In this document: positions 1-8,192 of the stretch, piece by piece
Layout: each line of letters begins with the position of its first letter
Numbering within the stretch: the stretch's first letter is position 1
Source of the DNA: CAZXFH01 sp964640055
GTDB lineage: Bacteria > Fidelibacterota > UBA2242 > JAFGTP01
NCBI GenBank assembly: GCA_964640055.1
Contig: CAZXFH010000023.1
Location: 1-50,331, forward strand
Direction of reading: 5' to 3'
Length of the DNA: 50,331 bases
Made by a program: the position numbers and the translations under genes
Notes under the pieces: generated by a model
Told to the model about the DNA's origin: nothing
Seen by the model: only the letters and a program-made list of their open reading frames with translations
The model's database searches: none

Positions 1-77
1 ATAACATAATAATATAATTAATAATGATTAAAAATTCAAGTCAGGTTACCATTTGTTAACTTGTATGTATAGATTAG

Positions 78-106
78 AAAAGTGTTCCGGGGATCAGAGG
101 TCGGAA
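78..106 (-). terminator. Possible weak terminator after rsfS
   Basis: Read on the minus strand, TTCCG (106-102) pairs with CGGAA (89-85) across a 12-nt loop, and a run of four T follows after a short gap (81-78). It lies about 20 nt past the rsfS stop codon, the right place to end the panB-to-rsfS run. The stem is only 5 bp and the T run is short, so this is a weak call. Confidence 0.3.
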
Positions 107-125
107 TCCAAGTGATAATTATCCA

Positions 126-491
126 TCAATCAGGCGGTGATTCCGAGGATATCTCTTCAACGCTGGCTTCCGACCAGAGGTCCTCGATATTGTAATATTC
201 ACGGGTGCCCTTTTTAAACACATGAACTACAAAATCAATGTAGTCCAGTAAAACCCACTCCAAATGTTGATATCCCTCAATATGCCAGGGCTTTATTTCA
301 GGTGCCAGCTGGGCCCGGATTTCATCGGTAATGGCCTTAACCTGCACATCCACATCCGCGGAGACTACCACAAAATAATCCGTCATGGGCGTTAACTCGC
401 GCATATCCATTAAAATGACATCATAGCCTTTTTTATTCGTGGCTGCCTCCGCCGCCTGTTTGGCAAAAGCATAAATCTGGTCGTTTGGCAT
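126..491 (-). CDS. rsfS: Ribosomal silencing factor RsfS
   Basis: RsfS (DUF143/Iojap family) binds ribosomal protein uL14 on the free 50S subunit and blocks joining with 30S when nutrients are short. The 121-residue length fits the family. The family pattern is visible: an N-terminal helix followed by DVILMDMRELTPMTDYFVV, a central HIEGYQHLEW, and the conserved VLLDYIDFVVHVF strand near residue 80-92. The acidic, serine-rich tail after about residue 105 is variable in the family. It is the last gene of a minus-strand run, 17 nt behind the LytR_C gene, an arrangement also seen elsewhere (established association of rsfS with LytR-type genes). Identification is firm. Confidence 0.93.
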   Translation of the reverse strand: MPNDQIYAFAKQAAEAATNKKGYDVILMDMRELTPMTDYFVVVSADVDVQVKAITDEIRAQLAPEIKPWHIEGYQHLEWVLLDYIDFVVHVFKKGTREYYNIEDLWSEASVEEISSESPPD

Positions 492-508
492 ATTAATTTC
501 TATGGGAC

Positions 509-1048
509 TTAATAAATTTTTTCTTTAATATCGAGAACCTGGGAATATACATTGAGTTGATTATAATCTTTACCTAAGATGATGGTATAATCAACATGAG
601 GGGTGGATTGGGAGTCTTCAATTAAGCGTTCCTCCGCCAACTCCAGCGCTTTTAACAGGGATTTTTCCTTTTCAGTCTGGACGGCTCGCTGAATAATATG
701 CGTACTGGCATAATCCATACGATCGGCATTACCGGTATATACCACATCGAATCCCTGCTGCCGTAAGTAGTTAGTGAACTTCTGGGCTAAACCGGTTACT
801 CCACAACCATTCAAGACCTCTACTGTTATGTAAGAAAACTGTTGCCCCTCTCTAGCAGATGTATCCACATGGGATAATTCAATTTTATCAGTATTCTTTA
901 GCAGCCTGTTGCCGGTTGAGAACATGAACCCGATAATGACTACTGCCAGACAAAAGATGACGATATTCAACAGCCACTTTTGAATATCCGGATTACCCGT
1001 CCGATTTATCTGCTTGCGATATTTTTTTCGATTTTTACGCTTAGCCAC
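509..1048 (-). CDS. Membrane-anchored LytR C-terminal (LytR_C) domain protein
   Basis: A 179-residue protein with a very basic N-terminus (about residues 1-22, rich in K and R), one membrane segment (about 26-46, WLLNIVIFCLAVVIIGFMF) and an extracytoplasmic LytR_C domain (about 72-160) that begins with the signature VEVLNGCGVTGLAQK. The LytR_C fold is usually the C-terminal part of LytR-CpsA-Psr enzymes that attach polymers to the cell wall; here the catalytic LCP domain is absent, so the protein is a free-standing domain whose role is unknown. It follows a small exported protein by 24 nt and precedes rsfS by 17 nt. The family call is good; the function is open. Confidence 0.78.
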   Translation of the reverse strand: MAKRKNRKKYRKQINRTGNPDIQKWLLNIVIFCLAVVIIGFMFSTGNRLLKNTDKIELSHVDTSAREGQQFSYITVEVLNGCGVTGLAQKFTNYLRQQGFDVVYTGNADRMDYASTHIIQRAVQTEKEKSLLKALELAEERLIEDSQSTPHVDYTIILGKDYNQLNVYSQVLDIKEKIY

Positions 1049-1072
1049 TAACTCGTATCGTACTTAGGTTTA

Positions 1073-1567
1073 TTAATTACCAATATAGGGACGGCGGTAG
1101 TAATAGGAATAGGGCGAATAGTATATAGGCCGTTTATCAAAACTGACTTTAAATAACATATTGTCTTTGGGACGATAAGTGAGATCCGCACCATAGATTA
1201 TGTTATCTAACGCGTTGTAAGAATTATATTCATTTTGACCCAACTTTAAGGGATCATGGGTAAATCCAAGACGTGCATTCAATAATAATTTATCTGAAAA
1301 AATATAGGTCATGTTATTGAGGTACATCCCCTGAGAAACAGCATTATTACCACCGATCCCCATAGCTAATGAGTAGGACTGATGCATAAAAAAGCGACTG
1401 GGATCGAATAAATTCAATCCTAAATCGGATTGTGTCAGGCCGGGAATCCGAATGGCCTCCTCAACCGTTGGCTGTTCACGGACCTGGGTCTTAAGCTGAG
1501 TTCGGCCTAGGTTTATCGCAAAAAGAACTATGATCATTATCAGTATGTGGGTAAATTGTCTGCTCAT
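1073..1567 (-). CDS. Small exported protein, possible outer-membrane beta-strand protein
   Basis: The 164-residue product starts with a signal peptide (residues 1 to about 23, hydrophobic core ILIMIIVLFAINLG). The rest has alternating polar and aromatic residues resembling outer-membrane strands (MYLNNMTYIFSDKLLLNARLGF; ADLTYRPKDNMLFKVSFDK) and a C-terminus extremely rich in tyrosine (YYSPYSYYYRRPY). A region around FFMHQSYSLAMGIGG looks like a conserved motif. I do not recognise a named family. It lies 96 nt after panC and 24 nt before the LytR_C gene, suggesting a shared envelope role with the latter. A periplasmic or outer-membrane location is inference. Confidence 0.6.
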   Translation of the reverse strand: MSRQFTHILIMIIVLFAINLGRTQLKTQVREQPTVEEAIRIPGLTQSDLGLNLFDPSRFFMHQSYSLAMGIGGNNAVSQGMYLNNMTYIFSDKLLLNARLGFTHDPLKLGQNEYNSYNALDNIIYGADLTYRPKDNMLFKVSFDKRPIYYSPYSYYYRRPYIGN

Positions 1568-1663
1568 ATATCTCCTTTTATTCCCATCTTTTCTTGTGTC
1601 ATTTTAACGGATTTTAGTGAGTTTGTCAAGCCTAAATTTGACGTTTCACCCGTGGATTTAAAT

Positions 1664-2509
1664 TCACTCTAACAAATAAATATTGTCAATTAGCCGGGTA
1701 TTATTAAAATACACAGCAACTGCTGCAAAAGTTCCCCTATGGATGCACTTTACGCTTTCCAGGGACTGATCATCCACAATCTCCACATATTCTGTTTCAG
1801 CCAGATCTAATTTGTCTATTTCCGCCTTTATCATTTTTTTTACTATAGAAGGATCCCGTTCACCTTGCGCCACTGCAGCCTGACCTATTTTAAGGGCCCG
1901 GTAAATGCCAGGCGCTTGTTTTCGCTCGCGCGGTGACAGGTATCGGTTACGCGAACTCATGGCTAATCCGTCCGGTTCCCGGATAATGGGACCAATTTCT
2001 ATCCGAACCGGAAAATTCAAATCAGCTACCATCCGCTTAATGATCACCGCTTGTTGATGGTCTTTCTGTCCGAATACAGCGATATCCGGTTGCACAATAT
2101 TAAATAATTTGGCGACTATAGTGGTTACCCCTCTGAAATGGGTTTTACGGGTCCGGCCACACAAGACCCGGGACAAATCTTCGGTGATAACATAGGTCCT
2201 GAAGGAAGGCGTATACATCTCTCTAGTGGTAGGATAAAAAATAATATCAACTTTATGTTCAGCAGCCAACTCCTTATCATGGGCCAGATCCCGGGGGTAA
2301 CGATCCAGATCTTCCTGGGGAGCAAATTGAGTGGGATTGACAAACAAGCTGACCACCACCATATCACTCTTGCGGCGGGCAATGTCGATTAAGGCTAAGT
2401 GGCCTTGATGAAAATATCCCATCGTGGGAACCAAGCCAATGACCTGCCCCGCTGCATGGTAGGGTTTCAGTAGTTTGCGCAAGGCATCGATTTTACGAAT
2501 GACTTGCAT
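1664..2509 (-). CDS. panC: Pantothenate synthetase PanC
   Basis: PanC joins pantoate and beta-alanine with ATP to make pantothenate, the precursor of coenzyme A. The 281-residue length is typical. The nucleotide-binding HIGH-like element is seen in PTMGYFHQGHLALI (about residues 28-41) and the KMSKS-like loop in MSSRNRYLS (about 185-193); FVNPTQF and GQKDHQQA are also family signatures. It follows panB by 23 nt on the same strand, so the two final steps before pantothenate are co-transcribed. No panD is present in the window. The chosen ATG follows a purine-rich stretch just after the panB stop codon. Confidence 0.97.
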   Translation of the reverse strand: MQVIRKIDALRKLLKPYHAAGQVIGLVPTMGYFHQGHLALIDIARRKSDMVVVSLFVNPTQFAPQEDLDRYPRDLAHDKELAAEHKVDIIFYPTTREMYTPSFRTYVITEDLSRVLCGRTRKTHFRGVTTIVAKLFNIVQPDIAVFGQKDHQQAVIIKRMVADLNFPVRIEIGPIIREPDGLAMSSRNRYLSPRERKQAPGIYRALKIGQAAVAQGERDPSIVKKMIKAEIDKLDLAETEYVEIVDDQSLESVKCIHRGTFAAVAVYFNNTRLIDNIYLLE

Positions 2510-2532
2510 CTGCTTCCGCCATCTCTTCTCTA

Positions 2533-3336
2533 TTATGAGTTGTAACTTTCCTCGTCAGAGGGAAATTTTCCCTCCTTGATATCCTGACAGTAGTTTTTAA
2601 CGGCTGTACGGATATCAGTGGCTAAATTTGCATACTGACGTACAAATTTCAACTGTAATTTATCATAAAGCCCTAACATGTCATAAGAAACCAAAATTTG
2701 TCCATCACAAGCACTTCCTGCTCCGATGCCAATGGTGGCAATTTTTAACTGAGCGGTTATCTTTTCAGCCAGAGCAGCCGGAACCTTCTCCAGGACCAGC
2801 GCAAAAATTCCGGCCGCTTCCAACGCCTGCGCATCGTCTACCATAATCTGAGCTTCCGCTTTGTGTTTCCCCCGTAATCGGTATCCGCCAAAAGCATGCA
2901 CACTTTGCGGCGTAAACCCCAAATGCCCCATGACCGGTATACCTGCCTGAACGATCTTACGCACTGTATTCACAATCGGTTGGCCCCCTTCCACCTTAAC
3001 GGCTTCAGCTCCCCCCTGCTTCATCAGACGACCGGCATTTTCCAGGGCTACCCGGGAGCTGTGCTGGTAAGACATAAAGGGCATATCCGCTACCAAAAGA
3101 GCCCTTTGCACCCCTTTTTTAACGGAGCGCACATGGTACAACATCTCACCCATGGTTACCGGCAGGGTGGTTTCATATCCGGCGCATACATTACCACAAG
3201 AATCACCTACTAGCATCAAATCAACTCCGGCCTCATCCAAAAGAGAGGCAAATGTATAATCATAAGCAGTCAGGGCGGTAATCTTTTCCCCCTTGTGTTT
3301 CATTCCAACGATATCGGAAATTCTTACCTTAGCCAT
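2533..3336 (-). CDS. panB: 3-methyl-2-oxobutanoate hydroxymethyltransferase PanB
   Basis: PanB adds a hydroxymethyl group from methylene-tetrahydrofolate to 2-ketoisovalerate, giving ketopantoate. All main family motifs are present over 267 residues: ITALTAYDYTFASLLDEAG, DLMLVGDSCGNVCAGYETT, VVADMPFMSYQ-type ADMPFMSYQ, EGG, GHLGFTPQSVHAFGGYR, and the IGIGAGSACDGQILV signature. Aspartates of the VGDS and ADMPF motifs bind the metal. The ribosome binding site AAAGGAAG sits about 10 nt before the ATG. Its substrate, 2-ketoisovalerate, is also the keto acid handled by the ilvE and 2-oxoacid oxidoreductase operon at 43117-48650. Confidence 0.97.
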   Translation of the reverse strand: MAKVRISDIVGMKHKGEKITALTAYDYTFASLLDEAGVDLMLVGDSCGNVCAGYETTLPVTMGEMLYHVRSVKKGVQRALLVADMPFMSYQHSSRVALENAGRLMKQGGAEAVKVEGGQPIVNTVRKIVQAGIPVMGHLGFTPQSVHAFGGYRLRGKHKAEAQIMVDDAQALEAAGIFALVLEKVPAALAEKITAQLKIATIGIGAGSACDGQILVSYDMLGLYDKLQLKFVRQYANLATDIRTAVKNYCQDIKEGKFPSDEESYNS

Positions 3337-3435
3337 AATATATCTTCCTTTCTCCGCTTAAAGTAACTTATGTGTAATAAAATAACAACCTGACCACGTG
3401 TCTTATTATGGCCCAATTTTGCTTTTTTAGGTCCG

Positions 3436-3963
3436 CTATTGGCAGTGCCCTGATTTGTGAATCTCAGCCGCGTGACGTGTAAACAGGCGTTCAATAAACT
3501 TGGCATGGATATCAAAAACGACCGGCGGCAAACCTACCCTAGAAAAGAAGCCGGCCTCTTCGGCATCATCACCAGCTTTTAACCGGTAAGCATCTAAATC
3601 GACCTGATAACCAAGCACCAAGACATCCCCGTAATAGCCATTTAAATAGCTGGCCGCATCCCACAGGCGCAGGTTACGACCGGTTAAACCGGTTTCCTCC
3701 TTTAATTCCCGCAAAACTGCTTCCTGAGCCGTTTCTCCCTGCTCAATAAAACCGCCGGGTAAACACCAACGGCCATTACCGGGTGCCACATTGCGCTTGA
3801 CCAATAAAATCTGATTACGCTCGTTCAGGGCCAGAATGGCTACCGAGGGTTTGGGATTCTCATAAAAAATCAGGTCACAATGCTGACAATAGGCCCGCGA
3901 TTGACCGGCGATACATTCGGACTGGGTCTCCTGTCCGCATTGATAACAGTATCGGTATTTCAT
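3436..3963 (-). CDS. Nudix hydrolase with N-terminal zinc ribbon
   Basis: A 175-residue protein. C6-x2-C9 and C26-x2-C29 form a zinc-ribbon-like knuckle, followed by a Nudix domain whose box GGFIEQGETAQEAVLREL plus KEETGL spans about residues 70-93 and matches Gx5Ex7REUxEExGU. Enzymes of this type split nucleoside diphosphates linked to another group (ADP-ribose and NAD(H) class); the exact substrate cannot be read from sequence. The N-terminal knuckle with a short Nudix domain resembles the NudC/NUDT14-like branch. It starts the minus-strand run 99 nt before panB and is divergent from the sugar kinase at 4054, with a 90-nt shared promoter region. Confidence 0.85.
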   Translation of the reverse strand: MKYRYCYQCGQETQSECIAGQSRAYCQHCDLIFYENPKPSVAILALNERNQILLVKRNVAPGNGRWCLPGGFIEQGETAQEAVLRELKEETGLTGRNLRLWDAASYLNGYYGDVLVLGYQVDLDAYRLKAGDDAEEAGFFSRVGLPPVVFDIHAKFIERLFTRHAAEIHKSGHCQ

Positions 3964-4053
3964 AAGAATAATTTAAGAAAAATAAAGATTATTGAAAACC
4001 TTTCAGAATATTCGTATTTTCAGCCGTAATTTGAAATAAATTTAGGAAAAACA

Positions 4054-4983
4054 ATGATAGACAGATCGGTACTTGTAGTTGGCTCAGTGGCACTAGACGA
4101 TGTGGAAACTCCTTTTGGCAAGCGACAAGATTCTGTAGGCGGATCAGCCATTTATTTTTCAATGGCCGCCTCACTTTTAACCCAAGTCCGCATGATCGGT
4201 ATTGCCGGGGAAGACTTCCCCACCGAAATGATCGAGCTGCTCAAGACGCGCCAGATCGACCTGCAGGGATTTCAAATTGTAAGCGGTAAAACTTTTCGCT
4301 GGGGTGGAATATATCATGCCGATATCAACCACCGTGATACCTTATATACCCAGCTGAATGTTTTTGCTGATTTCAGACCCGAAATTCCCATTCACTACCG
4401 GAAAACTCCCTTTATTTTCTTGGGTAATATCCAGCCCGCTTTACAATATAGTGTTTTGGATCAGATCCAACGGCCTAAATTTATTGCTATGGATACCATG
4501 AACCTGTGGATTAATAACAGCCGTAAAGAATTGTTTGAAGTTATCCCAAAAGTTGACCTTCTGCTGATTAATAACGAAGAACTGTTTGAATTGACCGATG
4601 AGAGAAATTTGATCAGAGGCTTAAAAGCTTTGCATACACACGGTATCCATTATATCGTGGTGAAGAAAGGAGAACATGGCGCCTTTATCAGCCAGCTGGT
4701 TGATGGCACTTATCAGGAGCCCTCGCTTTTTTACGCCCCCGCTTATCCGGTCCCCCAACCCACCGATCCTACCGGTGCAGGGGACAGTTTTGCGGGCGGC
4801 TTTCTGGGATATCTAGCCGGCTGCGATGAGATCAATTTCGCCAATATGAAAAAAGCCCTCCTCTACGGCGGAATTATGGGTTCCTTCTGCATTGAGCAAT
4901 TCGGAATCGACGGTCTTAAAGATCTGACCACTCAGGATATCAATGTCCGCTATCAACGGCTCAGAGAGCTGGTAATCGTCTAG
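4054..4983 (+). CDS. PfkB-family carbohydrate or nucleoside kinase
   Basis: A 309-residue ribokinase-fold enzyme. The first family signature appears as a GG-containing loop (DSVGGSAIYFSMAASLL, about 26-42) and the second as PTDPTGAGDSFAGGFLGYLA (about 236-255), with D244 the expected catalytic base and GAGD forming the anion hole. Such enzymes phosphorylate a sugar or nucleoside hydroxyl with ATP. The gene lies 35 nt before mtnA on the same strand, so a role in salvaging a 5-deoxy- or methylthio-pentose or a nucleoside is plausible, but the substrate is inferred only from that neighbour. The start has a short AGGAAAAAC ribosome binding site. Confidence 0.85.
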   Translation: MIDRSVLVVGSVALDDVETPFGKRQDSVGGSAIYFSMAASLLTQVRMIGIAGEDFPTEMIELLKTRQIDLQGFQIVSGKTFRWGGIYHADINHRDTLYTQLNVFADFRPEIPIHYRKTPFIFLGNIQPALQYSVLDQIQRPKFIAMDTMNLWINNSRKELFEVIPKVDLLLINNEELFELTDERNLIRGLKALHTHGIHYIVVKKGEHGAFISQLVDGTYQEPSLFYAPAYPVPQPTDPTGAGDSFAGGFLGYLAGCDEINFANMKKALLYGGIMGSFCIEQFGIDGLKDLTTQDINVRYQRLRELVIV

Positions 4984-5018
4984 TAATTTAATTCAATTAT
5001 CAGGGTTGAGATTCTGGC

Positions 5019-6041
5019 ATGATTAAACCGCTCTTCTGGAAAAATAGCCGCCTTTTTATCGTCGACCAAACGCAGCTACCCCAGCACTATAACCAAATTG
5101 AGATTAAAGATCACCACGAGATGGCCAAAGCGATCAAGCGACTGGCCATCCGGGGAGCTCCGGCCATTGGTATTGCCGCTGCCTATGGGCTGGTGCTTGG
5201 TCTGAAGCCCTGGCGCCATAAATCCCGGACCGCTTTTTTATCCCAATTGGATTCAATCAGTCAGTTATTGTCCGCCACCCGCCCAACAGCCGTTAACCTA
5301 CAATGGGCTTTGAACAAAATGAAGCAGGTGGCCCGATCAAATAGTCAGGACACACCCAAAGAACTATGGCCCAAACTACTGGAGACAGCTCACCAGATTC
5401 ATCGTGAGGATATTGATAATTGTTTAGCTATTGCCAAACAGGGAGCAGCGCTACTGCCCACCAAGGCGAATCTGATCACCTATTGCAATACCGGCGGATT
5501 AGCAACCGGTGGGCTGGGAACTGCCCTGGGCATTATTATCAAAGCCCATCAGCAAGGGAAAATTAAAATGGTCTATGTCAATGAAACCCGACCGCTGCTG
5601 CAGGGTGCCCGTTTGACAACCTGGGAATTATTACAGGAACAGGTGCCCTGTAAATTGTGTACTGATAATATGAACGCCTATCTAATGGATCATACCAAAA
5701 TAAGTGCGGTTATTGTAGGTGCTGACCGGATTGCCAGAAACGGCGATACCGCCAATAAGATCGGCACAGCTGGACTGGCTGTTCTGGCCCATCACCATAA
5801 AATACCTTTTTATATCGCCGCGCCTACCTCAACCATTGATATCAATATTCCCAGTGGTCAGGAAATCCCGATTGAGAAACGGAGTAGCAAGGAATTAACC
5901 TCCGTGCTGGGAAAACAGATTGCACCGCAAAACTGCAAAACCCTTTCTCCGGCCTTCGATGTAACTCCCGGGGAATTAATTAGTGCGATTATTACCGAAA
6001 AAAACATTCATTATCCCCCTTTTAACCTCAGTACCCCCTAA
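5019..6041 (+). CDS. mtnA: S-methyl-5-thioribose-1-phosphate isomerase MtnA
   Basis: MtnA converts methylthioribose-1-phosphate to methylthioribulose-1-phosphate in methionine salvage; close homologues act on other 5-deoxy-pentose-1-phosphates. The 340-residue length is usual. The family motifs are clear: AIRGAPAIGIAAAYG (about 43-57), ITYCNTGGLATGGLGTALG with the catalytic Cys at 156, and VIVGADRIARNGDTANKIGT with the catalytic Asp at 236. The gene follows the PfkB kinase by 35 nt. No other methionine-salvage gene (mtnB, mtnC, mtnD, mtnK) is in the window, so the pathway may be partial or encoded elsewhere. Confidence 0.94.
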   Translation: MIKPLFWKNSRLFIVDQTQLPQHYNQIEIKDHHEMAKAIKRLAIRGAPAIGIAAAYGLVLGLKPWRHKSRTAFLSQLDSISQLLSATRPTAVNLQWALNKMKQVARSNSQDTPKELWPKLLETAHQIHREDIDNCLAIAKQGAALLPTKANLITYCNTGGLATGGLGTALGIIIKAHQQGKIKMVYVNETRPLLQGARLTTWELLQEQVPCKLCTDNMNAYLMDHTKISAVIVGADRIARNGDTANKIGTAGLAVLAHHHKIPFYIAAPTSTIDINIPSGQEIPIEKRSSKELTSVLGKQIAPQNCKTLSPAFDVTPGELISAIITEKNIHYPPFNLSTP

Positions 6042-6118
6042 GGGCAGTACTCTTGAAATATCTCTTTTTTTTTTATATATTTAGTGGATTTTGAAAAGAA
6101 TGATAAAGGAGTTAGCCA

Positions 6119-7174
6119 ATGAAAATTAAAACCGTGATTGTAAGCCTTGGCATTATTGTGCTGGCATTGTTATTCATGCATGCTTGTGATCCTCCGGAGA
6201 TTACCTCCGCAAAAGTCTATTTCCAGCAGGAGAACATTGAAAAAGCCGCCGAACAATTAGAAATTGCCAAAGAAAAGTATCCAGATAATCCGGATGTATT
6301 TTATCTCCTGGCGACAGGTGTTTATGCCCCTCAAGGCAAATGGGAGAAAGCCAGAGATGCCCTGGAAAAATGTGTAGAGTTGGATCCCAGCTACAAACAA
6401 AAAGTACAACAAGAACAAAAAAGGATCTGGAGTGGGCTCCATACCGAAGCCGCCAATACCTTTAATGAAGCTGTGGAAGCCATTTTTCCGGAAGACCGGG
6501 ATTCCCTGATGGCGATCTCCGCAGACCAATTTAAAAAAGCACTGGCTGTCAAAAAGGACGCAGCCGTTACCTATAACGGGTTGGTAAAAAGCCTGTATCT
6601 GCTTCAGGACACTAGCGAAGTTAAAAAATACGCCAAGATGGCTATGAACAATGGTGTTTTTGATAAAGACGTGGTGTATTATTATACCCAAATGCTCTGG
6701 CAACCCGGACAACACGAAGCCGCGCTGGCCAAAATCGATAGTATTCTGGCTGACCATCCGGATTTTACCGATCTGAAAAAACTCAAGATCCAATATCTGA
6801 CCGAAATGGAAAAATATGACCAGGCCCAGGAAGTGGCCAATGACCTGATCCAGGAGGATCCCGATAATATAGATCTGCGCTTCGTTCTGGCTCAAATCTA
6901 TGTCAAAACAAATGACCTGCAATCCGCTGCAGATGAATTTGAAAAAGTGATCCAAGCCAATCCGGGAGATAAAGAAGCACTGCTGCGCATTGCCCAGGTC
7001 TATTTTAATTCCCGAGACTGGGGTAAAGCCGAAGACTATATCCGCCGCTATCTGGATCTGGCTGAAGAACAGGAAAAAGGAATTGGTTATGAAATCTTAT
7101 GGAAATCTATCTACAATCAAGGACGACAGGAAGAAGCCATGGAGTATCGCGAAAAAGCCAAACAGTACCGTTAA
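6119..7174 (+). CDS. TPR-repeat lipoprotein
   Basis: The 351-residue product begins with a lipoprotein-type signal sequence (VSLGIIVLALLFMHAC, Cys at 23; the lipobox is imperfect, with Met at -3). It then carries about six tetratricopeptide repeats, for example ENIEKAAEQLEIAKEKYPDN (38-57), AQEVANDLIQEDPDNIDLR and AADEFEKVIQANPGDKEALL near the C-terminus. TPR proteins are scaffolds for protein complexes; in this setting it would face the periplasm from a membrane anchor. A strong AAAGGAG ribosome binding site precedes the ATG. It is the last gene of the pfkB-mtnA run, 77 nt after mtnA, and ends at a strong terminator. Partners are unknown. Confidence 0.85.
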   Translation: MKIKTVIVSLGIIVLALLFMHACDPPEITSAKVYFQQENIEKAAEQLEIAKEKYPDNPDVFYLLATGVYAPQGKWEKARDALEKCVELDPSYKQKVQQEQKRIWSGLHTEAANTFNEAVEAIFPEDRDSLMAISADQFKKALAVKKDAAVTYNGLVKSLYLLQDTSEVKKYAKMAMNNGVFDKDVVYYYTQMLWQPGQHEAALAKIDSILADHPDFTDLKKLKIQYLTEMEKYDQAQEVANDLIQEDPDNIDLRFVLAQIYVKTNDLQSAADEFEKVIQANPGDKEALLRIAQVYFNSRDWGKAEDYIRRYLDLAEEQEKGIGYEILWKSIYNQGRQEEAMEYREKAKQYR

Positions 7175-7196
7175 TATCGATTAACAATCGTAAGAT

Positions 7197-7227
7197 AAAA
7201 AAGTCCGGCTCTCAGCCGGACTTTTTT
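7197..7227. terminator. Bidirectional rho-independent terminator
   Basis: A perfect inverted repeat AGTCCGGCT / AGCCGGACT with a 3-nt loop (CTC), flanked by A6 on the left and T6 on the right. Because A and T runs also pair, it can stop transcription from both sides. It lies between the TPR gene (stop at 7174) and the converging DUF58 gene (stop at 7268). Confidence 0.93.
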
Positions 7228-7267
7228 ATTCATTTTTCCGGTATCTGTTAAACCGGTGTTATGCGGG

Positions 7268-8182
7268 CTACCCGATCCGGTAACGCTTGTGTAAATATTC
7301 CGTAATGGCAATATCCAAAGACTTATCCGTAGTTAAAAAAGTATAATCCATATTATGCTTACGGCACCCGAATTTATAGTGATCAATAAACTTTTTTACA
7401 GTTTGCTGATAGGTCTCCTGGATATGCCAGGGTTCCGTAATTAAAGAACTACCATTTTCCATATCTACGAATTGGGTTTGGCGTGCAAAATCGAAGCTAA
7501 GTTCCTGCCGGTCGAAAAGATGAAATAGAACCACCTCATGACCCTTATGCCGGAAATGTTTCAAGGCCTTTAATACGGCCGGCGGATCATCCAGCAAATC
7601 CGAAATCAGAATGATCAGGCCTCGTTTTTTGATCTTCTCGGCAAATTCATGTAGTATGGGAGCAATTTTGGTTTCGGTGCCCGGTTGGGTTTTTTCCAGG
7701 GCTTTCAAGACTTGATTCAGGTGGCTTTGCTTGGCTAGTGGCGGTAAATAGGTGTTTATGGTTTTATCAAAAAGAATCAGGCTAACCGCATCTTGCTGCT
7801 TGAGCATCAAATAGCTCAGAGCTGCCGCCAGATAACTGCCATAATCCAATTTGGTGATGCTCCCGGAAGTATATCCCATGGAGCCACTAATATCTAATAG
7901 AATATAGGAGCGTAGATTGGTTTCTTCTTCGAACTGCTTAATGTAATAGCGGTCTGTCTTGGCATATATTTTCCAGTCAATGTGTTTTATTTCATCACCC
8001 GGCATATAGGGCCGGTGCTCAGCAAACTCCACGGAAAAACCATGATAAGGACTCTTATGCAGTCCAATGATATACCCTTCTACCACCAAACGGGCAATCA
8101 GGGAAATATTATCCAACCGGGCAAGGACTTGCGGATTTAAATATTTCCGCTTGCTCAGGGTTTTGCCATCAGTCTCAGTCAT
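7268..8182 (-). CDS. DUF58 domain protein with VWA-like fold
   Basis: The 304-residue protein shows the DUF58 core: EHRPYMPGDEIKHIDWKIYA (about 55-74), then RSYILLDISGSMG (about 91-103), where DISGS supplies a metal-ion-dependent adhesion motif (DxSxS) as in von Willebrand A domains. No membrane segment is visible, so it should be cytoplasmic. DUF58 proteins work with MoxR AAA+ ATPases, here encoded only 10 nt upstream, in stress-resistance and complex-assembly systems. The BatA/BatB/BatD partner genes that often follow are absent; downstream there is only a terminator. Confidence 0.88.
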   Translation of the reverse strand: MTETDGKTLSKRKYLNPQVLARLDNISLIARLVVEGYIIGLHKSPYHGFSVEFAEHRPYMPGDEIKHIDWKIYAKTDRYYIKQFEEETNLRSYILLDISGSMGYTSGSITKLDYGSYLAAALSYLMLKQQDAVSLILFDKTINTYLPPLAKQSHLNQVLKALEKTQPGTETKIAPILHEFAEKIKKRGLIILISDLLDDPPAVLKALKHFRHKGHEVVLFHLFDRQELSFDFARQTQFVDMENGSSLITEPWHIQETYQQTVKKFIDHYKFGCRKHNMDYTFLTTDKSLDIAITEYLHKRYRIG

Positions 8183-8192
8183 TTAGGACTAC

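Noticed and set aside
3324..3515. 63-codon minus-strand frame between panB and the Nudix gene
   Set aside because: It overlaps the Nudix gene's end and the panB start, and its peptide is that of a shifted frame without family features.
6030..6074. Terminator behind mtnA (GTAC.CCC / GGG..GTAC followed by a T10 run)
   Set aside because: The T run lies more than 10 nt beyond the weak hairpin, so it does not meet the usual layout; read-through into the TPR gene is likely.
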